A stretch of DNA of 64,000 nt from Candidatus Freyarchaeota archaeon (GTDB taxonomy: Archaea > Asgardarchaeota > Jordiarchaeia > Jordiarchaeales > Jordiarchaeaceae), in contig JAUQZE010000034.1 of NCBI GenBank assembly GCA_030587365.1, forward strand, positions 1-64,000. Direction: 5' to 3'. The position numbers were made by a program, and so were the translations under genes. Shown piece after piece: positions 43,409 to 51,736 of this stretch; the stretch's first letter is position 1; each line of letters opens with the position of its first letter. The notes under the pieces are model-generated. The model had not been told where the DNA came from, did no database searches, and worked only from the letters and a program-made list of their open reading frames with translations.

Positions 43409-44821
43409 TTACAAACCGAATACCATAGGATGTAGAATATTATTGGGATCAAGAACTCCCTTGATCTTTTTCATAAGATTGTAGAAGTTAGGAGACACCT
43501 GTGAGAGACACTCCTTCTCCCACAAAAGTCCACACCAATAGGGCACCGCTCCCCCGGTTGAAAACTCCGTTTCTTTAAGCTCCACCCAAACCTTCTCTAT
43601 TAAGGCCTTGTTTCTCTGGTCGCCCATGAAGAGAGTAATCCAACCAGTACAGTAGCTTCTATCCACGCCGAGAGCGCTAATGATCCAATTCATTCCTTTT
43701 CCCTTGACATTGTATTTATCAAAAATTTTATGCGCAGCCCTAATAGTTTCAGGTAGGGTGGAAATAGGTCTTAAGTGGCAGGTATTATACCAAAAACCAG
43801 AATCGAACAGAGGCTGGACCATATTGAACATGTCAGTCCAATGGGCCTTGGAAAGAAATGTGCCCAGAGAGCGTCCTTGCTTCTTAGCTATCCTATCCAC
43901 TATTTCTTTCTTCTTATTAGCAATTTCTTCGTCCTCTTCCTCGATAATAACAGCCAGAATGCATTCTAAACGCTCCCAAAAATCAAGATAAGAGTTAGCT
44001 AATAGTGCAATCGAATTTTTATCTCCGAGCAAAACCAGTTCCTCAGCCAGATTTCTCCTCTGCAACTCGTGCATAACCTTGGCGCAATCCTCAATGCTTT
44101 CAAAACCATAATCAGCAAAAGCCACCCCGCCCGGAGTGTAGTACACCTTAAGGGTTGCCTCGGTTTTTACACCAAGCGTTCCGTGATCTCCCAGAAACAA
44201 CCCCGTCAAGTCATTAAAAGTGGTGTAGCGGGCAAAAGTCTTTGCATCAGGGTTCCAACCGCTACCAGTCTTAATAACCTCACCTATTGGGAGTACGACC
44301 TCAAGTCCAACCACTGAATCGCAAGCACCACCCCATTTACTAGCACCACAACCAATACTATTCCCACTCAACGAGCCACCAACTGTTCCCGCATTGCCAC
44401 CATAGGGTCCTCTGAAGCCGAGTTTGAACCCTTTTTCTTTCAGCAAGTGTATTAGTTCAGCCCACCTCAAACCAGCACCAACAGTGACCGTCATAGTGTC
44501 CTCATCGAGTTCTTTTAAATGATCCATGCGGGTTAAATCGAGCATAATCGCATTAGGCACCCTAGGGAGGGGAGCGCCGTTGATACTGCTTCTAGCCCCA
44601 ACTGCAATCACAGGAATTTTCTTATTATTGGCAAGTTTTATAATTTCTGCGACTTCTTCCGTACAACCGGGGCGTATAACAACTCCCGGAGAATCAAGAC
44701 TGAATGGACTGGCGTCTCGGCTATACGCCAAGAGATCGATTACGTTGTCCCTGACGTTTTCCTCACCGGATATGGCTACCAGTTCATTGTAGACTGGATG
44801 GTGCTTAGCGCTCTCTAGCAT
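43409..44821 (-). CDS. FAD-linked oxidase, second GlcD-like paralogue
   Basis: A 470-residue VAO-fold flavoprotein. The FAD-binding loop is PVIAVGARSSINGAPLP, with GAGLRWAELIHLL and GGSLSGNSIGCGASKWG as further FAD contacts; the C-terminal VLDPNNILHP is typical. The C-terminal substrate domain departs from GlcD (no HAGDGNLH motif is seen), so the substrate is probably not simple glycolate; an alkyl-substituted or aromatic hydroxy compound is possible. It is divergent from the aldehyde dehydrogenase gene, suggesting an alcohol/aldehyde/acid route. Confidence 0.86.
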   Translation of the reverse strand: MLESAKHHPVYNELVAISGEENVRDNVIDLLAYSRDASPFSLDSPGVVIRPGCTEEVAEIIKLANNKKIPVIAVGARSSINGAPLPRVPNAIMLDLTRMDHLKELDEDTMTVTVGAGLRWAELIHLLKEKGFKLGFRGPYGGNAGTVGGSLSGNSIGCGASKWGGACDSVVGLEVVLPIGEVIKTGSGWNPDAKTFARYTTFNDLTGLFLGDHGTLGVKTEATLKVYYTPGGVAFADYGFESIEDCAKVMHELQRRNLAEELVLLGDKNSIALLANSYLDFWERLECILAVIIEEEDEEIANKKKEIVDRIAKKQGRSLGTFLSKAHWTDMFNMVQPLFDSGFWYNTCHLRPISTLPETIRAAHKIFDKYNVKGKGMNWIISALGVDRSYCTGWITLFMGDQRNKALIEKVWVELKETEFSTGGAVPYWCGLLWEKECLSQVSPNFYNLMKKIKGVLDPNNILHPMVFGL

Positions 44822-44939
44822 TAAAAAGCCCTCTTATATTGAAGTAATTAGCTTAGAACTTCTGTACTTCTTTTAATCTTTTTCGCAATTTTATGAATAA
44901 AGTTCGCTTATTTTATGATTATATGGTAATTAGCCATTT

Positions 44940-44969
44940 ATTTCGAATATTTGTATTGAAATTCGAAAT
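44940..44969. promoter_or_regulatory. operator-like inverted repeat in divergent promoter
   Basis: ATTTCGAAT (44940-44948) and ATTCGAAAT (44961-44969) are a perfect 9-bp inverted repeat. Each half contains the palindrome TTCGAA, and the two are 20 bases apart, about two helical turns. It lies midway between the starts of the FAD oxidase (minus) and aldehyde dehydrogenase (plus). Confidence 0.5.
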
Positions 44970-45107
44970 GTGTTGAATTAACCTCACGAAATAGCGATAA
45001 TTTTTAATAAGCATAAAAGAGTGAAGACTGACGTTTTCTGCTCAAAAAAGGGTCATCAACCATTGAAAAATAATCAAATAAAATGAAAGTAAGAGGAGCA
45101 AGTGTCA

Positions 45108-46616
45108 ATGGCCATAACCAATACCTTAAAAGACAAGATCATCGTCAAGGACAAATACTCAGGTGAGGTAATACAGGAGCTACCTGCGGATAATATGAAC
45201 ACTCTAAGAGGAAAAATAAAGAAAGTATACAAACTCGAGGAAAAAATGAGAAAAACCAGCCTTGATGAAAGAGTAGATTTCCTCAGAAAGGTGTCAAGAA
45301 GAATCCGGTTAAATAGACAGAAAATCAAAGAAACTATCGCGCGTGAAGGAGGATTGCCCATAAAATACGCTGATTGGGAAGTAGGCATGATATCTCAAGG
45401 CTACCTGCATTCCGATTGGCGGGCGGAAATGGTTGATGAACACAAGACCCAATCGGTACGTGGGGAAAGTAGAGCCGCTTATCATCCACTAGGAACATGC
45501 GGTTCAATGACCCCGCGAAACACACCTTTCAGCCTTACCGGTTGGGCCCTAGGTGCTTGCTGGGTAACAGGCAACTGCCATGTTTTGAAGCCCTCAAGTG
45601 CTGTGCCACTCTCCCCCCTAATGCTCCTCGATATTGCTCAGGACGCAGCCGGCGATTTTCCAGTTGAAGCCACTGAAATAATCGTTATGCCCGGGGATGA
45701 AGCCGCCACCGAGTTTGTATCAAATCCTATGGTTAGTATATTACTATTTTTCGGCAGCAGCCATGTAGGAAAGCAACTCTTTATTGATTATTCAGATTAC
45801 CTTAAAGACTGCAACCGCCCCCTACCCTTCGCCTCCGGTTCTATGAATTATGGCAAGTTTAAAAAGTTCATCTTCGAAATGGCGGGAAATGACGCCGGCA
45901 TCATCTTTGAAGACGTGGATGTCGACAAAGCTGCAAACTTTGCAGTCAAAGCCGCACTAACAAACAGCGGCCAACAATGCTTCAGCATGAAAAGAATCCT
46001 AATCCAAGAATCAATCTTTAATGATTTCGTGAACTCAATGATAAACTATACTGAAAAATTGAAAATGGGTAACCCCTTGGACCCTACAGTGGATATCGGC
46101 CCGCTGGGTTCAGAAAAAATTATGCTAATGATTGACTTCATGGTGAAAGACGCGCTCAACAAGGGAGGGCAGCTTTTAATTGGAGGCAAACGCCAAGACC
46201 CCTTTTACCTGCCCACAATAATAAAGCTCAACAGAGAACAGGTCTTGAACTCTGACGAGAACAAGAAGCCCTTCATGTGGGTTGAAGAAGCTTTCGGCCC
46301 CGCTCGCAGTGTCGTGCCTTTCCGCGACGAGGACGAAGCCATATTACTTGCTAATAGCACCACTTATGGTATGCGGGCTTCGATTTACTCAGATGATCTG
46401 GATAAGGCAAACAGAGTTGCCCGCAGACTGGAAACCGCGGGAGTCTTCATCAACACGCAACCCGGGCTTGTGGACATCTCTTTCAAGATGGGAGGCTGTA
46501 AAGACTCGGGATTCCCACCCGGCGCAAGGGACATAGTCAATCACATGGTTAGAGAACAATTCCTACACGTCGAAGACGCCTTCCACGAGAAAGAAGAAAA
46601 GGAAGAAGAGGAATAA
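45108..46616 (+). CDS. aldehyde dehydrogenase family protein
   Basis: NAD(P)-dependent oxidation of an aldehyde to an acid. The 502-residue protein (from ATG 45108; GAGGAG nine bases upstream) has the catalytic cysteine C291 in NSGQQCFSMKR, the general base Glu E257 in EMAGNDAGIIFEDVD (ELGG is more usual), and Asn138 in TPRNTPFSL. MWVEEAFGPARSV and NSTTYGMRASIYSDD are typical C-terminal blocks. A charged Glu-Lys tail ends the protein. A role in oxidising the product of the divergent oxidase is inferred from position. Confidence 0.9.
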   Translation: MAITNTLKDKIIVKDKYSGEVIQELPADNMNTLRGKIKKVYKLEEKMRKTSLDERVDFLRKVSRRIRLNRQKIKETIAREGGLPIKYADWEVGMISQGYLHSDWRAEMVDEHKTQSVRGESRAAYHPLGTCGSMTPRNTPFSLTGWALGACWVTGNCHVLKPSSAVPLSPLMLLDIAQDAAGDFPVEATEIIVMPGDEAATEFVSNPMVSILLFFGSSHVGKQLFIDYSDYLKDCNRPLPFASGSMNYGKFKKFIFEMAGNDAGIIFEDVDVDKAANFAVKAALTNSGQQCFSMKRILIQESIFNDFVNSMINYTEKLKMGNPLDPTVDIGPLGSEKIMLMIDFMVKDALNKGGQLLIGGKRQDPFYLPTIIKLNREQVLNSDENKKPFMWVEEAFGPARSVVPFRDEDEAILLANSTTYGMRASIYSDDLDKANRVARRLETAGVFINTQPGLVDISFKMGGCKDSGFPPGARDIVNHMVREQFLHVEDAFHEKEEKEEEE

Positions 46617-46715
46617 ACTTCCAAAACCCGCTTAATTCAAGATAAGCTTAATGTACCAAGCATCTAAGTAACGTGAAATCGAAAAATCGTTCACACTAAT
46701 TAGTGCTGCGCCCAA

Positions 46716-46757
46716 AAGCTGGGAAGGCATTCTTCTCCTTTTCCTCCTTCCCAGCTT
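46716..46757. terminator. 12-bp hairpin between convergent genes
   Basis: AAGCTGGGAAGG (46716-46727) and CCTTCCCAGCTT (46746-46757) are exact inverted repeats around an 18-base pyrimidine-rich loop, followed by a T-rich stretch. It stands between the stops of the aldehyde dehydrogenase and the GbsR-like gene. Confidence 0.65.
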
Positions 46758-46770
46758 CCATTCTCTATTT

Positions 46771-47295
46771 TTAGGGGGAGTAACTTTTGAGTTCCTCAAT
46801 GGTTTTCTGAAACGCCGTGAATAGCATATTGAAGGTTTTCTCCATTTCTGTGAGCAGCTTTTTCAGATACTCTTTTTCTCTTGTTTCATCTTCGTTTCTG
46901 GGGGTGAAATCGTTAACGCTTTTCTGGGCTGGCTTGATGCTTTCTTGAAGCTGTTTACTCGTTTCAATCCATCTTAGTAGGCCCGCGATAATCATTTGGC
47001 TAAAATTGGATTGGGATGAGTAATAGGTTGTTCGCTCTCCGGGTTTTTTGTGTCGCCTTATAGCGTTATACTGTAAGAGGGTTTTGAGAGCTTGGCTGAC
47101 AGCGGCTAGGCTGTAGTTAGTGGTTTCGCTGATTTGTTTCTGGGTTAGGGGCTCAGGACTTAATTGTATTGTCGCAAGAATTTTCCCGAGAATGGGGAGG
47201 CCTCCCCTTTCTTCCATTAGTCTTTCCCATGCTTGGATGATGATGGATTTGGCTATTCGGAGTTCTTTTGCTTCTTCTGTTGGTTTTCTACTCAT
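46771..47295 (-). CDS. GbsR/MarR-like winged-helix transcriptional regulator
   Basis: A 174-residue DNA-binding protein. RGGLPILGKILATIQLSPEPLTQKQISETTNYSLAAVSQALKTL is a winged helix-turn-helix of GbsR type (first shown here in parts: lead helix GGLPILGKIL, recognition helix LAAVSQALKTLL), the wing is RHKKPGERTTYYS, and the rest is helical and probably dimerising. It is divergent from the Yip1-like gene, and an inverted repeat overlapping a TATA box lies between them, so autoregulation and control of that gene are likely. Confidence 0.82.
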   Translation of the reverse strand: MSRKPTEEAKELRIAKSIIIQAWERLMEERGGLPILGKILATIQLSPEPLTQKQISETTNYSLAAVSQALKTLLQYNAIRRHKKPGERTTYYSSQSNFSQMIIAGLLRWIETSKQLQESIKPAQKSVNDFTPRNEDETREKEYLKKLLTEMEKTFNMLFTAFQKTIEELKSYSP

Positions 47296-47317
47296 TTCGG
47301 TTCGGGTTATTACTTGG

Positions 47318-47343
47318 TTAGTAAAGTTTATATATTTTACTTA
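47318..47343. promoter_or_regulatory. TATA box enclosed in an inverted repeat (candidate operator)
   Basis: AGTAAA (47320-47325) and TTTACT (47336-47341) are inverted around GTTTATATAT, which contains box A TTTATATA (47327-47334) in plus orientation. Extended halves TTAGTAAA and TTTACTTA match at 7 of 8 positions. A bound repressor would block TBP. It lies 23 bases before the GbsR-like start and 40 before the Yip1-like start. Confidence 0.5.
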
Positions 47344-47380
47344 TTTTAGTAATTATTGAAATTATAATAATTTGTGAAAT

Positions 47381-48046
47381 ATGGAAAAGATGGAGGTAAC
47401 TAAGTTGAAGAATGTAAGATATTGGTTAAAGCTGCCAGTACGCATTATTTTCAAACCGAGAACCGCAATGGAAGAAACCAAACAACGCGAATCGTTCAAA
47501 GCTCCAATACTGTATATGCTCACCCTAGGTTTGATCACCTCTGTGCTGGCTGCTATTCTAACCCAGCACGGCGTATCCTACATTGACCCTAGAAACTGTG
47601 GAGGTACAGCTCAAATTCTTGCCGGCTGGGTAATCGCCCACTACGGCTGGGCGTGGCCGCCCCTGAACCAAATCCTAGGATTCATTCTACTCAACGAGTT
47701 CGGATACTTTATCCTCGCAGTTGCACTCATCCCATTAATCGCCCTACCTGCCCGCTGGCTGACACTGAGATCTAAACAAGACGCCCCAAAGTCAATTCGG
47801 TATTACAGCCTCAGGTGCGTGCAAGCAATCTGCTACGGTATGACCCCCGCCTCACTCTTCGGATGGATACCCAACCCAATCAGCATAATAGGAATTTGGG
47901 CTCTGGTCTTGCAGGTATTCGCAATAAAGGTCTTCTATGATTTCAATTGGAAAAAAACAATCATAGTTTCCATGATAGGTTTCTTAGGTGTAGCATTTCT
48001 CCAAGACCTAGCATCGCTACCATGGATTCTTGGAATTATACATTAA
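47381..48046 (+). CDS. Yip1-like multi-pass membrane protein
   Basis: A 221-residue protein with about five membrane helices. The pattern IIFKPRTAMEETKQRESFKAPILYML before the first helix is typical of the Yip1/DUF1282 family in prokaryotes, and LRCVQAICYGMTPASLFGWIP is the conserved middle segment. Its molecular function is not known. Probable control by the divergent GbsR-like regulator is inferred from the shared promoter region. Confidence 0.7.
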   Translation: MEKMEVTKLKNVRYWLKLPVRIIFKPRTAMEETKQRESFKAPILYMLTLGLITSVLAAILTQHGVSYIDPRNCGGTAQILAGWVIAHYGWAWPPLNQILGFILLNEFGYFILAVALIPLIALPARWLTLRSKQDAPKSIRYYSLRCVQAICYGMTPASLFGWIPNPISIIGIWALVLQVFAIKVFYDFNWKKTIIVSMIGFLGVAFLQDLASLPWILGIIH

Positions 48047-48135
48047 AATTTAAATTCGAGTTGCATGGGCGAGCCTGACGAGCTAGTTGAAATCAGTTAA
48101 TACAATTTCTCTTGATATATGGAAAGATATTGCTA

Positions 48136-49587
48136 TTAGGGTCTCCAAAAGCCTTTAATATTGTCTCGAAGCGAAGCCCAGAACGTGTGTTTTGATATTG
48201 GTTGGCTGAGGTTTTCAACTCGTTTTATTCTGTAGTATGCTGGTGGATGCGAGTCGAATGTTAGCCATTCTAGTCTCCTATACCTTCTGTGTACTGGTTC
48301 TCGTTTGTAAATAGGGAGCAGTCTTTTGAAGGCTATTTTTCTCAATCCTTGAGCCAACGTTTCAGGGTTTCCGATATACTTTACTGAGTCTAAGTCGCAA
48401 CGAGCCTCGAAAACTTTGGCTAAACCGATAATGAGTGCGAAAGCAACAATAAGAAATCCAAACAGTCCGATATACCCCCAATTAGTTAGGTAAGGGGCCA
48501 AAATGTAGAATTGAACTAGATATTCCAAAATAACTAAGCCGTATAACGCTAGGGGATCGTGGGCTTTCAGGTGGCTCATCTCGTGACCTATTACACTTAG
48601 CAGTTCCTTATCCTCAAGTTGTTGCATGATGCCTGTTGTTATGATCATAGCGCCCAGTCTTGGAGACGGCCCCATTGCCGCCGCATTGACTATCTCAGTA
48701 TTTGCTATAACCACTCTGGGCGTACGTAGTTTGTACTTTTCTGCCGCTTTTTTCACGAGTTGCCAAATGTTCACCTTTTTCACTGAGAGTCTGTCTGGTT
48801 GGCAGTCTATACCGTAATCCACGAATATTTTTTCTGCGAGTTCACAAGTAATTTTCTTACCCGGTAAAACAATACTGTCATAAATTTTTTTCCTGATTTC
48901 GGGAATCTTTTTTACGTTTGTTTTCAAAAACTGTTTATACTCTTCTAGGGTGAGAGTGTACTGTAGAAGAATCACTTCCGGTCTATCTTTTGTAATTACC
49001 CAGTCACCCCTTGCTGCTAACCTACCAGAAAAAACCGCGAACAGGAGTAAAGCAACGCCGAAAAATATTGGTCCGTAGTTTTGGAGAACTATAATAAACA
49101 AATAGCTGATTGCTATAAAAATGAAAAAGATTCCATACATGCTTCTTGAGAAAAGAACATCAATCCATCTGTTCCCTTTGGGAGATTCAGGAACCATCTT
49201 TTCCCCGTGTATGTATGCGAAGTAGAGGGTCATAGTACTAACCTGTTCATTAAAAGCTTGCACCATTATTACCGTGTCTTCGTATAGTTCATCCAGAAAA
49301 CTTTTAGGAATGTCTGGACTGCTGAGTCTCATGCTTATCTTAATAGGAATATCAGCTTCAACCGCAACCTCAACATACTGCCCCGTTTTGGGTATCGCCA
49401 CCTTGTAAGTCAAATAGCTTTTGCCATCCTCCGTGTACGCTTTTACGTCTTTGAAGTTGCGATAACCCGCGTAGCGAGAAACATAATATTTTTGTAAAAA
49501 TTCTGGAAGATAGTTCAGGTTTGCCGGTGCAACCTCCACATCAATAGTGTATTCCACTGTGCCTAGTAAGTCGCCCCTTCCAGTCAA
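48136..49587 (-). CDS. M48 family membrane metalloprotease (HtpX-like) with N-terminal domain
   Basis: A 483-residue protein. Residues 1-145 form an extra soluble domain of mostly beta pattern without known match. Two membrane helices (about 151-168 and 171-187) follow, then the zinc protease domain with HEMSH at 335-339 and the third ligand Glu in FEARCDLDSVKYIG near residue 396. Two more hydrophobic helices lie between. HtpX-type enzymes degrade misfolded membrane proteins. TTG start behind AGAGGTGA. Confidence 0.85.
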   Translation of the reverse strand: MTGRGDLLGTVEYTIDVEVAPANLNYLPEFLQKYYVSRYAGYRNFKDVKAYTEDGKSYLTYKVAIPKTGQYVEVAVEADIPIKISMRLSSPDIPKSFLDELYEDTVIMVQAFNEQVSTMTLYFAYIHGEKMVPESPKGNRWIDVLFSRSMYGIFFIFIAISYLFIIVLQNYGPIFFGVALLLFAVFSGRLAARGDWVITKDRPEVILLQYTLTLEEYKQFLKTNVKKIPEIRKKIYDSIVLPGKKITCELAEKIFVDYGIDCQPDRLSVKKVNIWQLVKKAAEKYKLRTPRVVIANTEIVNAAAMGPSPRLGAMIITTGIMQQLEDKELLSVIGHEMSHLKAHDPLALYGLVILEYLVQFYILAPYLTNWGYIGLFGFLIVAFALIIGLAKVFEARCDLDSVKYIGNPETLAQGLRKIAFKRLLPIYKREPVHRRYRRLEWLTFDSHPPAYYRIKRVENLSQPISKHTFWASLRDNIKGFWRP

Positions 49588-49652
49588 GCTATTTCACCTC
49601 TAAAAAGGATCAGTCCTACTCCAGTAGTTGCTGTGTTTATCAAACATTTATG

Positions 49653-49664
49653 AATATATATTTC
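49653..49664 (-). promoter_or_regulatory. probable box A of the M48 protease gene
   Basis: On the minus strand GAAAGAAATATATATTC offers a purine-rich BRE and a TATA core about 65-75 bases before the TTG start. Confidence 0.35.
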
Positions 49665-49765
49665 TTTCACAGCAAATTCCAACAAAATACGTTAATAAGA
49701 GAGGATCACAGGGATTCTCTCCCATACTCAATTTTTTCCAACATAGGGTTTTAATTAACAAATAG

Positions 49766-49775
49766 TTTTTATATC
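49766..49775 (+). promoter_or_regulatory. probable box A of the acyl-CoA ligase gene
   Basis: TTTTTATATC preceded by AAATAG, about 85 bases before the TTG start at 49856. It is the best TATA-like match in the divergent spacer 49588-49855. Confidence 0.4.
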
Positions 49776-49855
49776 AGAAAAAGAGTATCTCATCGTTACG
49801 ATTTAAAATTTGGATTAAATTCTAGATAAATGGAGAGTCGTGTGGAGGTGATTTT

Positions 49856-51547
49856 TTGAGTAAATATGTTGACATATATAGTAAGGAAATTTTGCTGCCC
49901 TTACTAAAGGGCGTTAACGAGAGTCCATGGGTTAGGTCTGGTAGACCTTGGGAGCGTTTGATGCCAAAGGATGTTCCTAGAACACTAAATTATCCGGTTG
50001 TGTCGCTTGGTGAAATGATCGACCAGGTAGCTGAGAGGTTCAGAAATAATGCGTTTGTAAACTACATTCCTGAAGACAAGAAATACACCTACTCTGAACT
50101 CAAGTATATTTCGGACAAACTGGCTTCGGGACTTGCGGAGCGTTTTGGAGTTGGAAAAGGCAAATCTGTGGCTATCATGACACCGAATAGACCTGAATAC
50201 ATTTTTTCAATGTTTGGCGTACTTAAGACTGGGGCGGCTTTCACACCCATACCTCCAATGCTTACAGCGGAGGATGCGGAGCACATAATTCAGAATTCGG
50301 GTATAATAGACACCATATTTGTTCATGAGTGGTTATATCCTCGTGTTAAAAATATTAAAGCGCTTGAGAACTTTATCATATTCGGGGGAGTGAAGGAGCC
50401 GAAAACAGTTAATTTTTGGGATTTCGTTAAAGAATTCAAGCCAAAGCCTCCCGAGATCCAAGTTGATCCTAAGGAAGATTTGGCGGTCTTGATTTATACT
50501 AGTGGAACTACGGGTCGACCGAAGGGTGTCATGCTAACTCACTACAATGTTCTTTCGAATACACTCCAGTATGCTTACTGGCTCTACGGTTTCTATCCTG
50601 ATTTGTTGCCATCGCAGATGGGTAGGAGATCCATGCTGATTGTCATTCCCATATGTCACATGTACGGATACATGATGACGATGCTCTGCATGTATCTCGG
50701 TATGATGATTGTGCTTCACCATAGTTTTGACCTTCAGCAGGTGTGCGAATTAATTGAGGAATACAAAGTAACAGATTTTCCGGGGATACCCACACTAATA
50801 ATTTGGCTCGCCAACTACGAAAATGTGGATAAATACGACTTAACCTCACTTGGAAATATACTTTCGGGCTCAGCCCCGATTCCCCCCGAAATTGAACACA
50901 AGTTTGAGGAATTAACAGGCATAAAAGTGACACAGGGCTATGGTCTCACAGAAACCAGTTCCGCTGTTTGTGTTAATCCTTTTTGGGGTCCATCCCTAGT
51001 GAAGTCTGATAGTGTAGGAATCCCCATCCAAGACACGGATTGTAAGATTGTTAATATCGACACTGGTGAAGAGGTTTCTATCGGAGAGATCGGCGAAGTC
51101 TGCTGGAAGGGTCCACAGGTAATGAAGGGTTACTGGAAGGCTCCTGAATTGACTAGTAAAATCTTGAAGGATGGCTGGTTACACTCAGGGGACTTAGGCA
51201 AAATGGATGAAGAAGGTTATATTTACATTACTGGGAGACTCAAGGACATAATCAAGTATAAGGGTCATACGATTCACCCAGACGAAATCGAATTCAAACT
51301 TTTCGAACACCCCGCGGTATTGGAGTGTGCTGTTATAGGTGTACCGGATCCAGAAGCGGGTGAAACCATTAAAGCTTTCATTGTTCTTAGAGAAAATTAC
51401 AAGGATAGGGTCACTGAACAGGAAATAATAAATTGGTCAAAAGAAAAATTAGGAAGCCTCAAGTATCCAAGAATTGTAGAATTCAGGAAGGAAATTCCAA
51501 AAACATCAATGGGCAAAATTTTCAAGAAAAAATTAAGAGGAGAATAA
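49856..51547 (+). CDS. AMP-forming acyl-CoA ligase
   Basis: Activates a carboxylic acid to its CoA thioester through an acyl-AMP. The 563-residue protein has the P-loop IYTSGTTGRPKGVMLTH, GYGLTETSSAVCVNP, GWLHSGDLGKMDEEGY and GRLKDIIKYKGHTIHPDEIE, and the catalytic Lys in KTSMGKIFKKKL. A perfect GGAGGTGAT site lies directly before the TTG. It is the first gene of the catabolic island and probably supplies the CoA ester that the acyl-CoA dehydrogenase downstream oxidises. The chain type cannot be read from the sequence. Confidence 0.93.
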   Translation: MSKYVDIYSKEILLPLLKGVNESPWVRSGRPWERLMPKDVPRTLNYPVVSLGEMIDQVAERFRNNAFVNYIPEDKKYTYSELKYISDKLASGLAERFGVGKGKSVAIMTPNRPEYIFSMFGVLKTGAAFTPIPPMLTAEDAEHIIQNSGIIDTIFVHEWLYPRVKNIKALENFIIFGGVKEPKTVNFWDFVKEFKPKPPEIQVDPKEDLAVLIYTSGTTGRPKGVMLTHYNVLSNTLQYAYWLYGFYPDLLPSQMGRRSMLIVIPICHMYGYMMTMLCMYLGMMIVLHHSFDLQQVCELIEEYKVTDFPGIPTLIIWLANYENVDKYDLTSLGNILSGSAPIPPEIEHKFEELTGIKVTQGYGLTETSSAVCVNPFWGPSLVKSDSVGIPIQDTDCKIVNIDTGEEVSIGEIGEVCWKGPQVMKGYWKAPELTSKILKDGWLHSGDLGKMDEEGYIYITGRLKDIIKYKGHTIHPDEIEFKLFEHPAVLECAVIGVPDPEAGETIKAFIVLRENYKDRVTEQEIINWSKEKLGSLKYPRIVEFRKEIPKTSMGKIFKKKLRGE

Positions 51548-51736
51548 TTCCTAGCCATCCCTTAAAGCTAGCACCTAGTAAGTCATTAGGCCTCAAAAAT
51601 TGAGAAAGCTACTGGCTTTAGCTACTTGAAGTGCCGACAAAGTTAATTTAAGCAGAAGGTACTTATGAAAAGAGTGTTTCCCGATTTAGTGTGAAGAGTA
51701 GTAATAAAAACTGCTTGTTTAGTTTGGGTGTGGAAA

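Noticed and set aside
51592..51619. Two small adjacent hairpins (CTCAA/TTGAG and AAAGC/GCTTT) after the acyl-CoA ligase gene
   Set aside because: Stems are only 5 bp and no T run follows. Not strong enough to call a terminator or regulator.
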